A stretch of DNA of 56,836 nt from Planctomyces sp. SH-PL62 (GCA_945905295.1 CAMDPX010000013.1:1-56836), one strand, 5' to 3'; positions 27,082 through 35,903 are shown, counted from the first letter of the stretch. The notes: generated from the letters alone by a model not told the origin. Translations and numbers: made by a program.

Positions 27082-27306
27082 GTGACCCACAAGGATCGCC
27101 AGATTGCCCAACGCGAAGCCAAACTCGCGCAGAGGAGCGAAGTCGTCGCCGAACTTTTGCAGGAGCATGTGCAGCTAAAAAAGAGCTTGGGGAACTCAAA
27201 CGGAGTTTGGGTTCCCCACAACACGCGCGACGAGATCGTGGACTACGTGGCCCAGTGGTCCCAACGCGCCGACATCGCCGCCAAGCAGATCGGCGAGACC
27301 GCCTGA
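27082..27306 (+). pseudogene. Transposase N-terminal fragment (IS3-like)
   Basis: 74 codons from GTG. A coiled-coil-like start (LAQRSEVVAELLQEHVQLKKSL) is followed by VWVPHNTRDEIVDYVAQWSQRADI, which resembles the helix-turn-helix leader of planctomycete IS3-like transposases, where the helix would continue into a WLG..KFYDW motif. Here it stops at IGETA. No DDE catalytic part follows. It ends 70 bases outside the left att site of the island, so it marks an older insertion at the same spot. Family placement is tentative. Confidence 0.5.
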
Positions 27307-27791
27307 AATCAGGCTTGAACATGAAACCAACATGAAACGCGAGTTTCTGACACAGTACGGAATCGACGTAACTGAATAGCCGAGGCGGGACTCGAATCAT
27401 CGACGGATTTCGCGGGGAATTCGACGATTGGCCGACAAGGCGACTCACAATCAGACTCACTTGGCGTTGTTTCCGATCCGCGACTCGCTCGGCTGATCGA
27501 AGTTTGGCCGGCTCTGGCGGAGGACGTGAAGGGCGAGATGCTCACGCTGGCGGGGCTACGACCCTACGACTTTGACGACTTCAACGACGTGGGGACTGAC
27601 GTGGCACCGGTTGCGGAGAGGGAATCGCGATGAAGCGGGCACGACTCGTGACGGGGCGGGCTTTCTGGTGGACTTCAAGCGAGGCTCTTCTACGATTTCA
27701 ACCGCTTGATGAATGAAGTAGTCTGCGGTGAGACATCGCCCGAACAAGGGCGCGGCTTGGTTCGTGAGATAGTCCGTTTGAGGGTCGAGAA
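27307..27791. other. Left end of the island: att copy, integrase-tail remnant, no intact gene
   Basis: 485 bases without a gene. They contain the left att copy (27377-27396) and a 22-base exact match (27440-27461) to the integrase gene's 3' part (40532-40553). An open frame without a start, 27379-27632, encodes a C-terminal-like stretch (RLARLIEVWPALAEDVKGEM), which looks like debris of an island-end gene. Nothing further is recognisable up to hicB. Confidence 0.5.
27377..27396. repeat. Left attachment-site copy (displaced tRNA-Leu 3' end)
   Basis: tagccgaggcggga, one mismatch, then tcgaa: the T-arm and acceptor end of the tRNA-Leu at 40674. This is the old tRNA end displaced when the island inserted. 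Confidence 0.85.
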
Positions 27792-28157
27792 ATGAACGCT
27801 CTTCGTGTGCCGTTGCGTGTCGTGTTCTACGAGGAAGAGGGCGAGTGGGTCGCTCATTGTTTGGAGTTCGACCTTGTCGGATGCGCCGCGACTCGTGAGG
27901 CCGCGTTGTTGCTGCTTTCGGAAGCGATCGTCACTCAGTTGGAAGCCACTCGACAGAACCAGAACTTGGCGAATCTGTTTACTCCCGCCAGCGGCGAGTG
28001 CCTGGCGAGGTTCGCGGCCGGTCACGACGTTGCGGAATGCGAGTTAAACATCCCGTGGCTCTCACCCGACGTGGTGATCGAACGGGCGGACGTCCGCGAG
28101 TTCCGCGAGAATTGGGACTCACCGCAATCGGTGCCCGGTGATTTGGTCTCGGCGTAG
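27792..28157 (+). CDS. hicB: HicB-like antitoxin
   Basis: 121 residues. RVPLRVVFYEEEGEWVAHCLEFDLVGCAATREAALLLLSEAI is the HicB partial RNase H-like fold (exposed strand pair, WVA-C-EFDL, then the helix with GxT/REEA). HicB binds and neutralises HicA and usually autoregulates the pair; this one has an extended C-terminus ending in LVSA rather than an obvious helix-turn-helix. The stop is three bases from the hicA GTG. The order hicB-hicA is the reverse of the commonest arrangement but is known. It lies just inside the island's left end and may stabilise it. Confidence 0.8.
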   Translation: MNALRVPLRVVFYEEEGEWVAHCLEFDLVGCAATREAALLLLSEAIVTQLEATRQNQNLANLFTPASGECLARFAAGHDVAECELNIPWLSPDVVIERADVREFRENWDSPQSVPGDLVSA

Positions 28158-28160
28158 GAC

Positions 28161-28406
28161 GTGGCGATGGCGAAACGTCGTGTGACGATCCACGAACTGC
28201 GCCGCATTCTGAGACGCTACGGCGTTGAGGAAGACTCATCGCGCGGCAAAGGGAGCCACACGCTGTTTTTCAAACAGTTCGACGACGGCGAATTCACGGA
28301 CCCGATTCTGACTAACGGCAAAAACGTAAATCCCGCCTATGTGAAATGTGCCCGCCGCAGGTTTCGCCTGACGCCTGAAGACGGCGTTTCCGATGACGAG
28401 TTGTGA
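28161..28406 (+). CDS. hicA: HicA-like mRNA interferase toxin
   Basis: 81 residues from GTG 28161, or 79 from ATG 28167 (MAKRRVTIHELRRILRRYG). This double-stranded-RNA-binding-like toxin cuts mRNA; the catalytic histidine is in KGSHTLFF. The pattern helix, GSH strand, PxL..GK matches HicA (here DPILTNGKNVNPAY). It is immediately downstream of hicB and surely co-transcribed with it. Its tail, TPEDGVSDDEL, is acidic. The next gene is convergent (DUF3800). Confidence 0.8.
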   Translation: MAMAKRRVTIHELRRILRRYGVEEDSSRGKGSHTLFFKQFDDGEFTDPILTNGKNVNPAYVKCARRRFRLTPEDGVSDDEL

Positions 28407-28579
28407 CGCCTTCCGAAGGTTGAAATTCAATGAATTTTGGCGGAGATGGTAGGCCGCTTGACCGATGAAAGAGATCAGTGATATGTTGAGTTGAGGCTGG
28501 CGGACAAAAATCGGCTCCATGCCGTGTGGTCCTGGAATTCGTTCCGGGAGACCCTATATCCGCCGGCTTTTTTGTTGCG

Positions 28580-29404
28580 CTACTCGTCCTGTGGAACCAG
28601 CGGGTTCTGTTGGGTGTAAAAGGCTCCGCGTCTTGAGCCTTGAGTGATGTCGAGATCGTGAATCTCGCCGACTTGGGGCCACATCAGTTCGATGAAGCGG
28701 CTTTCGCCCATCTCAAAGTGCCGCTGCAAGGCCCACAAGAAGTAATCGCAGGCTTGCAGGCAGGCGTCCTCTTTCGAGAGCTTGGCTTGAATGTTGACGG
28801 TGTGCTTACGGGCGAATCCGAATTTCTGTTCAAAGTCCTGTTCGGCTTCAGCGAGTGCCTTACGAAGCGCGGCATTTCGATTCGATTTGCCACGACTGGC
28901 GAAGATCAAGTTCACTTCGTCGGCGGTTCGGCGGAGCTTGTTGAACAAGTGCCGGGTCAACGTGTCGTAGAGATCGTTTTCGCGATAGCGGTAGTTTGGA
29001 TCGGCGTCGGTTTGTTGGCGGACGAAGTTGACGAGGTCCAGCTTGTTCCGAACGACGGCGTAGAACCGGACGTTGCTTTTCAGGAGCAGCGAAAAGACCT
29101 CGCGGCGGACTTCGGGAAGATCGTTCCTGGCGTGGAACATGACTGCCGTCTTCTGGCGTTCCGGCTTCATGGATTCGACCTTCCGAAAGTAGGGATCAGC
29201 CAGCAGATTGCCACGCAGTTGGTTCAAGCTGTCGCGCAAGGCGTCGCAATCGTCCACGAGTAGTTTGCCGAGGATGAAATACTTCGACGTGCCCTCTTCT
29301 CCGACCAGCACTTTCTTTCCCCGTCTATCAAACAGAACGGGGTCTCCCGCTTCGTCGATGAAGTAGTTGATGACGTCAAGTTCTTGAGCATCAGCCATGT
29401 TCAT
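28580..29404 (-). CDS. DUF3800 protein
   Basis: 274 residues; ATG 29404 overlaps the preceding 40-codon ORF's stop as ATGA, and ATG 29398 is a second choice. The N-terminal INYFIDEAGDPVLF is the DUF3800 signature (IDESG), with acidic residues thought to form an RNase H-like active site; SKEDACLQACDYFLWALQRHFE near the end is the matching conserved block containing Asp. The family often sits in defence islands and near restriction systems. It is the last gene of the restriction operon. Biochemical function is unproven. Confidence 0.88.
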   Translation of the reverse strand: MNMADAQELDVINYFIDEAGDPVLFDRRGKKVLVGEEGTSKYFILGKLLVDDCDALRDSLNQLRGNLLADPYFRKVESMKPERQKTAVMFHARNDLPEVRREVFSLLLKSNVRFYAVVRNKLDLVNFVRQQTDADPNYRYRENDLYDTLTRHLFNKLRRTADEVNLIFASRGKSNRNAALRKALAEAEQDFEQKFGFARKHTVNIQAKLSKEDACLQACDYFLWALQRHFEMGESRFIELMWPQVGEIHDLDITQGSRRGAFYTQQNPLVPQDE

Positions 29405-29523
29405 TTCGCCTTGCGAATCGTGTCGGTTCCATCGCGTTCGATTAGGTTGCGGCGGACGTTTGCGAACTGTCGGGCGGCGGGGAAGCGAATGCGCCAGGCC
29501 ACCGCCAGCGTTCGTTGGCTCAA
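29401..29523 (-). CDS. 40-codon ORF between radC and DUF3800 (previously easy to miss)
   Basis: TTG start with a strong ribosome-binding site (ctggaggaaggaagac). Its TTG overlaps the radC stop as TTGA, and its TGA overlaps the DUF3800 ATG as ATGA. It encodes SQRTLAVAWRIRFPAARQFA and onward, ending TIRKAK: basic, likely helical, with coding-like composition. It is short enough to be skipped by gene callers. It could be a small regulatory protein, a translational coupling leader, or the tail of a lost gene. Confidence 0.5.
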   Translation of the reverse strand: MSQRTLAVAWRIRFPAARQFANVRRNLIERDGTDTIRKAK

Positions 29524-30182
29524 AGTCTTCCTTCCTCCAGAAAGCTGAAGTACCCCGTGCGGTTGAAGATGATGTGATCGAGCAATTCGATTCCCACGAT
29601 TGATCCCGCTGCTTTGAGTTGGTTAGTGATGTTGATGTCGCTGGGTGACGGTTCGAGGTCGCCGCTGGGGTGGTTGTGAGCGACGATGACTGCCGAGGCG
29701 CGGTCGGTCAGCGCATCGGCGAAGACTTCGCGAGGATGAACCGGAGTGCGGTCGATCAGGCCCATCGAAACGACGCGGATGTTCAGAATCTCGTTGGCAC
29801 CATTGATGGTGGCACACAGAAAATGTTCCTGCTTCCGGTCGGCGTAGTGCCGAACGTGCGGCAGCAGATCGGCTGGGGTCACGATCTTGACGCCCTCCGG
29901 TTTGATTCGGCGACGCGCGAATTCAATGGCCGCCAGAATCAACGTGGCTTTCGCATCACCAACACCGGGGAAACTGGTCAAGTCTTCGGCACGAACATCC
30001 AAGCCTCGCTCGTCGATGACTTTCGCGAGCTTGCCGGCCAGAGTCATCACGTCCATGCCCGGTGTGCCCTTGCCCAGCAGAATGGCCAGCAATTCTTGAT
30101 CGCTGAGTGCTGCTGCGCCATTGCGCAGCAACTTCTCACGCGGGCGATCCTGTATCGGGATTTGATCGAAACGATTGCTCAT
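29520..30182 (-). CDS. radC: RadC-family JAMM protein
   Basis: 220 residues from ATG 30182; the frame opens at a TTG five codons earlier. The helix-hairpin-helix region (LTSFPGVGDAKATLILAAIEFARR) precedes an MPN/JAMM domain with AHNHPSGDLEPSPSDI, the full HxHx7SxxD zinc site. RadC proteins are carried by many islands and phages. The name derives from a mis-assigned repair phenotype and the role is unsettled, with antirestriction or DNA-processing functions suggested. It starts four bases after the hsdR stop, inside the operon. Confidence 0.93.
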   Translation of the reverse strand: MSNRFDQIPIQDRPREKLLRNGAAALSDQELLAILLGKGTPGMDVMTLAGKLAKVIDERGLDVRAEDLTSFPGVGDAKATLILAAIEFARRRIKPEGVKIVTPADLLPHVRHYADRKQEHFLCATINGANEILNIRVVSMGLIDRTPVHPREVFADALTDRASAVIVAHNHPSGDLEPSPSDINITNQLKAAGSIVGIELLDHIIFNRTGYFSFLEEGRL

Positions 30183-30186
30183 GGAA

Positions 30187-33108
30187 TCAGACCGCAACCA
30201 ATTGGGTTTGAATCACCGTCACCGCCATGATGTCGAAGATGCCGCCGGTGTCTGTGTATTTGGGATCGGCCAATTCCTCGTAGCGGCCCCGGTGGTCGTA
30301 GGCAGTTTGAATCTCGCCGTTCACCTGCCCGCGATATGTGCCGTCCAGAAAAATGCGATCGTCGCGATGTGCGATGACTGTGGCGTGGATCGTGGGGTCG
30401 GCGGATTTTTCCTCGGTGACTTGTTTGATGTAGAGGGCTTCCTCGTCGGTGATGGCGAACTTGGCTCGAATCTCATCAATCATGTCTTGGACGGAGACTT
30501 TCTTTTGCGGCGGGCCAGCGCCTTTTTTGCCTTTGCCGGGTTTCAGTTTCACCGGCCCGGTGCTGGTCGTGACGCCCTGATATTCGACGGCGGCCTTGAT
30601 GACTTCCGTCTGTCGGATCTGTTTCATCAAGTCGGACACGCTGCCTTGCTTGATGAGTTGCGGGCCGACGTATTCGGCGAACGTCGCGAACTCGTTCAAC
30701 TCCGGCGCGTAGGTGAAAAAACACGACATGAAATGGAAAACCTTGGCGTATCGTGCGAGCGAATAGACGAACGCCTTGCTGTCTTCGGTCTCGGTAAAGC
30801 TGGCGAGAAATCGCGTGCGCAGCGCGTTGACGAAGAATTGCACTTGGGCGTCCGTGCCAGTCGTCGCAAGTCGCGTGAATTGGGCGGCATCATTTTGCGT
30901 GAAGACACCCGCAGCCAAGATTTCTGCGTAGAGCTTGAGGCAAAGCTCTTGGTCCGGTTCTTCCGGCACGAACGGCGTCCCTTTGCGGTATTTCTGAAAC
31001 GCCTTGAGGATGGCGGCGGCGTTGTTCGTGAAGTCCACGACCACGACACCCGACTTGCCGTCGTGGCAGCGGTTCAGCCGTGACACCGTTTGCACGGCGT
31101 TGCGGTCCACGACGGGCTTGTCGAGAAACATGCCGGCGAGCAACGGCTGATCGAAGCCGGTTTGGAATTTGTTGGCCACGACCATCAGCCGGTAGTCGTC
31201 CCCCTCGAAGCGTTCCTCGATCAACTCGCCGTCTTTCAACTCGTTGATGGCGTGCTCGTGAATTTCCGCGTTGGTTTCGGGATGCGTGAAATCCGAGAAG
31301 GCGTACAGGACTTTGTAACTCGCCCCGCGTTCTTTGAGCTTCTCTTTGATGATGTTGAAGTACCGCAAGCCGGCGACGCGGGAACTGGTGACGATCATCG
31401 CCTTGGCCCGGCCCTCAATGAGCGGCAGCACATCTTGCTCGAAGATGCGGAGCATCACCTCGGCCTTGTATTGAATGAGTCCGTCATCCTGAAATGCGAC
31501 GTTCATCAGCGTCTTGGCAACGACTCCTTTGGAATAGACCTTTTCTTCCTCGTCGGGCGGGGGAACGAAATGGCAATGCAGGTTGTAGAGCGTCTTGTAG
31601 GAAATGATGCTGGCGGCCACGTCCACGATGTAGCCTTCGGCGATGGCCTCGGCTTCGGTGTAGGTGTCGAACGCGGCGTTGAACAACGTGAGGGTCGCTG
31701 GCGCGGGCGTGGCGGTGAACGCGACGAACAACTGGTTGGCGTCGTGCTCGCGGATGACTTTGGCGAGCTGATCTTCGGGGTCTTGTTCCGGGGTGTCAGC
31801 GTCCGGTTCGTCCGCTTTGCGGAATGGCAGGCGGATCGCCGCGCCCATTTGGCCTTCTTGCGAGCGATGCGCTTCATCAATCAGGAACGCGACTCGCAGA
31901 TTCTTGAGGGCCGGGTTGCTCTTGAGTTCGTCCAACACGTGCGCAAACTTCTGCTGCGTGGTCACGATGATCGGCTTGCGATTGTTGAGGAAGCGAGGCA
32001 GGTCGTCGGAATGCTTCGCGATCCCCACTACGTCTTTCAAGTGGGTGAAATTCGCGATGTCCTCCCGGATGTTCGTGTCGAGCGATTTGCGGTCGGTGAG
32101 AATGAAGGTGATGTCCACCAGCTTTTCGCTCGTGCCGGGTTTGAAGAGGCTGTGCAGGCGGTCGGCGAGCCAGCAAATCGAGAGCGTCTTGCCGCTGCCG
32201 GGCGAGTGCTCCGCCAGATACTTGCGCCCGATGTTGCCGGTGGCGGCGAAGTGATCCGAAATGTCTGCCGAGACTTTCCGCACCAAGCGAGCCTGATGGT
32301 AGCGCGGGAAGATTGTGAACGCTGGACGTTGCGGCTTGTCGTCCTCCGCCTCGCGCTCGGGCACGCGGACCAGGAAGAATGACAACGCCTCCAACAACTG
32401 CTCCTTGGACAAGACTTCGCGGTAAAGAAACTCGACCGGATACTCGTTGGGATTTGTGGGTGTGTTGGTCAGCCCCATGTTGTGCCAACGAAAATTCTCT
32501 TCACGGCGCGGATTGGTGGCAGCCATCACGTCGGTCGTGTCGGCGGCGAGGTACAGGAACGGGTGCTGGAAAATCTTGCGCGCGTGGTCGCGGGCGGCGA
32601 ACTGCGCCACGGCGTCATGCACGTTCTGGTTCGCCTCGTGCTTCAACTCAAGCGCGACGATGGGCAGTCCATTGAGGAAGAAGACGAAATCAATCTCCTT
32701 GTTCGTCTCTCCAAAATAGAAGTGCGGGCGAAACGTAATGCGGTTTTCGGCGTGTTTCGTGGTCGCGGCGCTCTCTGCGGAACGGGGCTTGGGATAGAAC
32801 AGCCGGAACTCCAGCCCGCGCACCTTGAGGCCGTGACGCAGCAGCATCCACAGTGGCGTGTGCTCCAGTTCCTTGCGCAGCGCCTTGAAGACTTCGTCCC
32901 GCGCGTCCGTGCCGTAATCGTCTGTCAGCTTCTTGAGCGTGTCGGCTTGCGTGGCCTTGAGAAACGCCCAAAGGTGATCTTCGGCGATGCAATGCTCGGT
33001 GTCCGTGATGTCGGTCTGCTCAAGCACGCCGTACTTGTGCTCGCGGACGAGATAATCCGCGATGTGCTGCTGAAACGTCAGCTCCGGTGCTTTCTTTCGC
33101 TTGGCCAC
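30187..33108 (-). CDS. hsdR: Type I restriction enzyme, R subunit
   Basis: 973 residues from GTG 33108, with gaggaagg upstream, two bases after the preceding stop. The N-terminal nuclease has EIDFVFFLNGLPIVALELK (PD-ExK, near residue 150). The SF2 translocase follows: Walker A HSPGSGKT near 303, DEAH in LIDEAHRSQEGQM near 411, and the later helicase motifs MFLDKP and QTVSRLNR. HsdR cuts DNA after ATP-driven translocation when joined to HsdM and HsdS. It looks intact. The C-terminal 150 residues would contact HsdM/S. Its position after hsdS and the second DUF1016 gene is unusual only for the inserted genes. Confidence 0.96.
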   Translation of the reverse strand: MAKRKKAPELTFQQHIADYLVREHKYGVLEQTDITDTEHCIAEDHLWAFLKATQADTLKKLTDDYGTDARDEVFKALRKELEHTPLWMLLRHGLKVRGLEFRLFYPKPRSAESAATTKHAENRITFRPHFYFGETNKEIDFVFFLNGLPIVALELKHEANQNVHDAVAQFAARDHARKIFQHPFLYLAADTTDVMAATNPRREENFRWHNMGLTNTPTNPNEYPVEFLYREVLSKEQLLEALSFFLVRVPEREAEDDKPQRPAFTIFPRYHQARLVRKVSADISDHFAATGNIGRKYLAEHSPGSGKTLSICWLADRLHSLFKPGTSEKLVDITFILTDRKSLDTNIREDIANFTHLKDVVGIAKHSDDLPRFLNNRKPIIVTTQQKFAHVLDELKSNPALKNLRVAFLIDEAHRSQEGQMGAAIRLPFRKADEPDADTPEQDPEDQLAKVIREHDANQLFVAFTATPAPATLTLFNAAFDTYTEAEAIAEGYIVDVAASIISYKTLYNLHCHFVPPPDEEEKVYSKGVVAKTLMNVAFQDDGLIQYKAEVMLRIFEQDVLPLIEGRAKAMIVTSSRVAGLRYFNIIKEKLKERGASYKVLYAFSDFTHPETNAEIHEHAINELKDGELIEERFEGDDYRLMVVANKFQTGFDQPLLAGMFLDKPVVDRNAVQTVSRLNRCHDGKSGVVVVDFTNNAAAILKAFQKYRKGTPFVPEEPDQELCLKLYAEILAAGVFTQNDAAQFTRLATTGTDAQVQFFVNALRTRFLASFTETEDSKAFVYSLARYAKVFHFMSCFFTYAPELNEFATFAEYVGPQLIKQGSVSDLMKQIRQTEVIKAAVEYQGVTTSTGPVKLKPGKGKKGAGPPQKKVSVQDMIDEIRAKFAITDEEALYIKQVTEEKSADPTIHATVIAHRDDRIFLDGTYRGQVNGEIQTAYDHRGRYEELADPKYTDTGGIFDIMAVTVIQTQLVAV

Positions 33109-33110
33109 GG

Positions 33111-34184
33111 TCAGTCCTTCCTCGCTTCGAGCCGTGCCCGCGCGAGCCGCACCGCGTCATGCAGTTTGCGTTCGAGTTCTGCCTTGGGGAGCAAGTTCTT
33201 CAAATAGCTGGCGACATGAATGCCGCTCTTGTGAAGCTCCAGCAAAGCGACATGTTCGTCACTCTTGCCGGCGCACAGGATGATGCCCAGCGGCTCGGCC
33301 TCGCCCGGCTCGCACTCATGGCGTTTGAGCCAGCTCAGATAGAGTTCCATCTGCCCTTTGTCCGCAGCTTCAAATTCGCCGATCTTCAAGTCGATGGCCA
33401 CCAGCCGACGCAGCTTGCGGTGGTAGAACAGCAGATCGAGATGGTAGTCCCGATGATCAATCTGCATCCGCTTTTGACGTTCGACAAAACAGAAGCCGCC
33501 TCCCAACTCCAGGATGAAGGCTTCAATCTCACGCAAGACCGCCGCCTCGAAATCCTTCTCCGCGTAGGTGTCTTTCAGGCCGCAGAAGTCGAGGACGTAG
33601 GGGTCGCGAAAGACCAAGTCGGGAGTCAGCTTGTCTTCCTCGCGGAGTTGTTTGAGTTCCTGGCGGATGAGTTTGTCCGGCTTCTTGGAAATCGCGGTGC
33701 GCTCGAAGAGCATCGACTGAATCTTCTGGTGGAGCGTCCGCGTGTTCCAATTTTCAATGCGGCACATCTCAGCATAAAAGTCGCGTTTCAACGGGTCGTC
33801 GATTGGAATGAGCGTCTTGAAATGGGTCCAACCCAATTGTCGCCGCAGTGCGGCGACAATCTCCTGATCGGGGAAGACCTCGGCGAATTGGACCATCCGC
33901 CGCAGATTTTTCTCAGAAAACCCGCGCCCGAATTCCACTTCCAATTGTGTCCCCAGTGCGGACACAATCTTCTGTCCGTACTCCGCCCGCTTCTCTTTCA
34001 GGATGTCCTGCCGGATGCGCCGTCCGACATGCCAGTAAAGCGTCGCCAGCCCCGAGTTGATGGCTCTCGCGACACTTTCGCGAGCTTGCAGGATCAGTTC
34101 CCGTACGTCCGACAGCAGAGAGGCCGGATTGGTGGGGCGGGCCAGCGCGGTGTCGCGTTTTTTGGGCGGCGATTTACGATTCAT
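33111..34184 (-). CDS. DUF1016/PDDEXK nuclease family protein (YhcG-like), intact copy
   Basis: 357 residues from ATG 34184 (MNRKSPPKKRDT); the frame is open to 34265 through another palindrome. The N-terminal DUF1016 helical domain (LILQARESVARAINSGLATLYWHVGRRI, FSEKNLRRMVQFAEVFPD) is followed by a PDDEXK nuclease-like domain (YHLDLLFYHRKLRRLVAIDLKIG near residue 258). The family is common inside type I restriction operons and in defence islands. Two palindromes in the coding strand (33836-33860, 33944-33968) encode IVSALGTQL and IVAALRRQL around the helix junction. It overlaps neither neighbour and is close to hsdR. Confidence 0.9.
   Translation of the reverse strand: MNRKSPPKKRDTALARPTNPASLLSDVRELILQARESVARAINSGLATLYWHVGRRIRQDILKEKRAEYGQKIVSALGTQLEVEFGRGFSEKNLRRMVQFAEVFPDQEIVAALRRQLGWTHFKTLIPIDDPLKRDFYAEMCRIENWNTRTLHQKIQSMLFERTAISKKPDKLIRQELKQLREEDKLTPDLVFRDPYVLDFCGLKDTYAEKDFEAAVLREIEAFILELGGGFCFVERQKRMQIDHRDYHLDLLFYHRKLRRLVAIDLKIGEFEAADKGQMELYLSWLKRHECEPGEAEPLGIILCAGKSDEHVALLELHKSGIHVASYLKNLLPKAELERKLHDAVRLARARLEARKD
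33836..33860. repeat. Coding palindrome in the DUF1016 gene
   Basis: attgtcgccgc / gcggcgacaat around agt: perfect 11-bp arms, encoding IVAALRRQL on the minus strand. The same unit recurs at 34241-34267. Confidence 0.9.
33944..33968. repeat. Coding palindrome in the DUF1016 gene
   Basis: attgtgtccc / gtccgcact-type arms: attgtgtcc pairs with ggacacaat around ccagtgc. It encodes IVSALGTQL and is a diverged copy of the 33836 unit. Confidence 0.85.
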
Positions 34185-34240
34185 GCTGGCAAAATCCTCA
34201 CGATGTGCGGTGGCCGTACCCATCATAAACCATCCGTCGG

Positions 34241-34267
34241 AATTGTCGCCGCAGTGCGGCGACAATT
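34241..34267. repeat. Palindrome upstream of the DUF1016 gene
   Basis: aattgtcgccgc / gcggcgacaatt around agt, the same unit as 33836-33860, but located before the chosen start, in the hsdS-DUF1016 spacer. Confidence 0.9.
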
Positions 34268-34449
34268 CGGCGCGTCGCCTCCCACCAGCCGATCAAGCGG
34301 ATCATGGGGATGAGTCGTTTGAGGCGTTTGTGAGTCGTTTTGTACGGGCGAATGTCCCATAAACGTCCCATTCCTGGCGGAAGCCGTCGGCACGGGAGAA
34401 CCTGGTCCCACGGACGCGGACTTGCGGGGAGTTCTCGCGGGTTTGACGC

Positions 34450-35811
34450 TCATGCTCCCGGACTCCGATTCTGTGCCCGATTCAAGTCCGCCTCCGTCAC
34501 CCGCCGCTGGCCGGTGACGCACTCGTGAATCAGCGACTTGCGGTAGGCGGTCAGCGTGGCGATTTGCGATTCGATGCCGGTGACGATGGATTTGACTTCG
34601 CTGAGTTTCGCGTCGAGGTGTGCGCAGATGGCAACCTGCTCGTCGCGCTGTGGCAGTGGAATCGGGAACTCGCCGACTTTTGTTCCGTTCGTGCAAGCGA
34701 GGTTTGTCGTCCGCTTGCCGGTCGCTTCAAAGTAATCGCGGCCGTATCGAGACGCGGTCACATAGGTCAGGAATTTTGGAAGCAGCTTGTGGCAGAAACA
34801 GCGCACGGCGAAGACATGGTTTTGATGCAAGCATCCTTCGATTTCGCCGTGCCACAAGTAGCCGCGTCCGAGCTTGTCCAAGTCTCCGCCTTCGGTCATG
34901 AGCACGTCGCCTGAGCGGAGTTCGACACGCGCCGCTACCGCCGCCGGAACCTCGATCAGAGTCACGTCGTCCAGATCAAGATGACCGTCCTGCACGTTGG
35001 CGACGCGCAAGTAGGGGCGTTCAATCAGCGGGCCTTCGTAGGTCTTGCCGAGCGTCAGGCCGGTTTGAATCTCCGCGATGCGTTTGAGACACACCAGACT
35101 CCATCCGCGCGGCACGCTTTCCATCCAGCTATTTCCGGTGTCTTGCAGTTCGACGTGCTCGGTCAGTCCTCGCGTCACGGCACGTTGGACAATGGCCTTG
35201 CGAAGTTCGTCGAGGGTTTCGAGTTGGCGGCGTTTGGCGGCCACCGCCGCGTCAATCGCCGCACAACTCGCATCCAGATACGCCGCGATCCGCTGTTGCT
35301 CTTCGCGCGGCGGTTGGAGAACAGGCAAATAGCCAGTCTTCACTTGGTCGAGAATCGGTAGCGTTGTCGCAGAGGCAATGCCGGGAATCACATCCTCGTA
35401 AATCTTGAACTGGTAGGCGAGATAGCGGCCGCTCAATCGTTGGTTGCAGGTGATGCCGATGATTTGCTGGTTACACGACGCCACCTCGGTAATGAGACCG
35501 ACCTTGCCAATAGTCGCGCCAATGCCGACGAGGAACACCGTCGCGGCGGAGAACATGCGGAGCGTGCCGTCGCGTCTCGCAGCTTCGTTGATGAGCTTAC
35601 GAGGCTCGCGCAGTTCGAGGTCGCCGTCGTAGCTGCTCGGTGTGAACCAGGCGATAGTTCCGTCAAAGTAATAGTCGGGAGTGTCTGTCGGCGGAGTCGT
35701 GCCAGACTGGATACGCGCGGCAAATCGCTTGAGGTGCTCACAGCGCCAGTGCAGCGGAATCTCGCCAAACCAATCCAGGCCGGAACTCTTCTTGTCGGGA
35801 TAGGAGTTCAT
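34450..35811 (-). CDS. hsdS: Type I restriction-modification specificity subunit
   Basis: 453 residues from ATG 35811 (MNSYPDKKSSGLDWFGEIP). It has two target-recognition domains: first LKRFAARIQSGTTPPTDTPDY to TGYLPVLQPP, second LKRIAEIQTGLTLGKTYEG to GEFPIPLPQRDEQ. Each is followed by a helical spacer (IAAYLDASCAAIDAAVAAKRRQLETLDELRKAIVQ and ICAHLDAKLSEVKSIVTGI). It sets the DNA sequence methylated and cut. ATG 35811 overlaps by one base the stop of the duplicated hsdM tail (TGATG). An alternative start 32 codons earlier exists but would be antiparallel in frame to that tail. Intact. Confidence 0.95.
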   Translation of the reverse strand: MNSYPDKKSSGLDWFGEIPLHWRCEHLKRFAARIQSGTTPPTDTPDYYFDGTIAWFTPSSYDGDLELREPRKLINEAARRDGTLRMFSAATVFLVGIGATIGKVGLITEVASCNQQIIGITCNQRLSGRYLAYQFKIYEDVIPGIASATTLPILDQVKTGYLPVLQPPREEQQRIAAYLDASCAAIDAAVAAKRRQLETLDELRKAIVQRAVTRGLTEHVELQDTGNSWMESVPRGWSLVCLKRIAEIQTGLTLGKTYEGPLIERPYLRVANVQDGHLDLDDVTLIEVPAAVAARVELRSGDVLMTEGGDLDKLGRGYLWHGEIEGCLHQNHVFAVRCFCHKLLPKFLTYVTASRYGRDYFEATGKRTTNLACTNGTKVGEFPIPLPQRDEQVAICAHLDAKLSEVKSIVTGIESQIATLTAYRKSLIHECVTGQRRVTEADLNRAQNRSPGA

Positions 35812-35903
35812 CACGTCGCAGCCAGCCTTTCCAACATCGTCTCCGCGTCCTTCTCCAACTTTCGGAACTCGGCCAACAGGTCGTTTGATGTCGTGGTCGG
35901 CAT
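35811..35903 (-). pseudogene. Duplicated hsdM 3' tail used as a leader ORF before hsdS
   Basis: 30-codon open frame, ATG 35903, encoding MPTTTS then DLLAEFRKLEKDAETML and ERLAAT. The true hsdM ends PTPAK then DLLAEFWKLEKEAEKML. The DNA also matches. It starts directly after the DUF1016 stop (TGAATG), and its own stop overlaps hsdS ATG. So the DUF1016 gene lies between two copies of the hsdM tail. It may now serve only for translational coupling. Confidence 0.8.
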
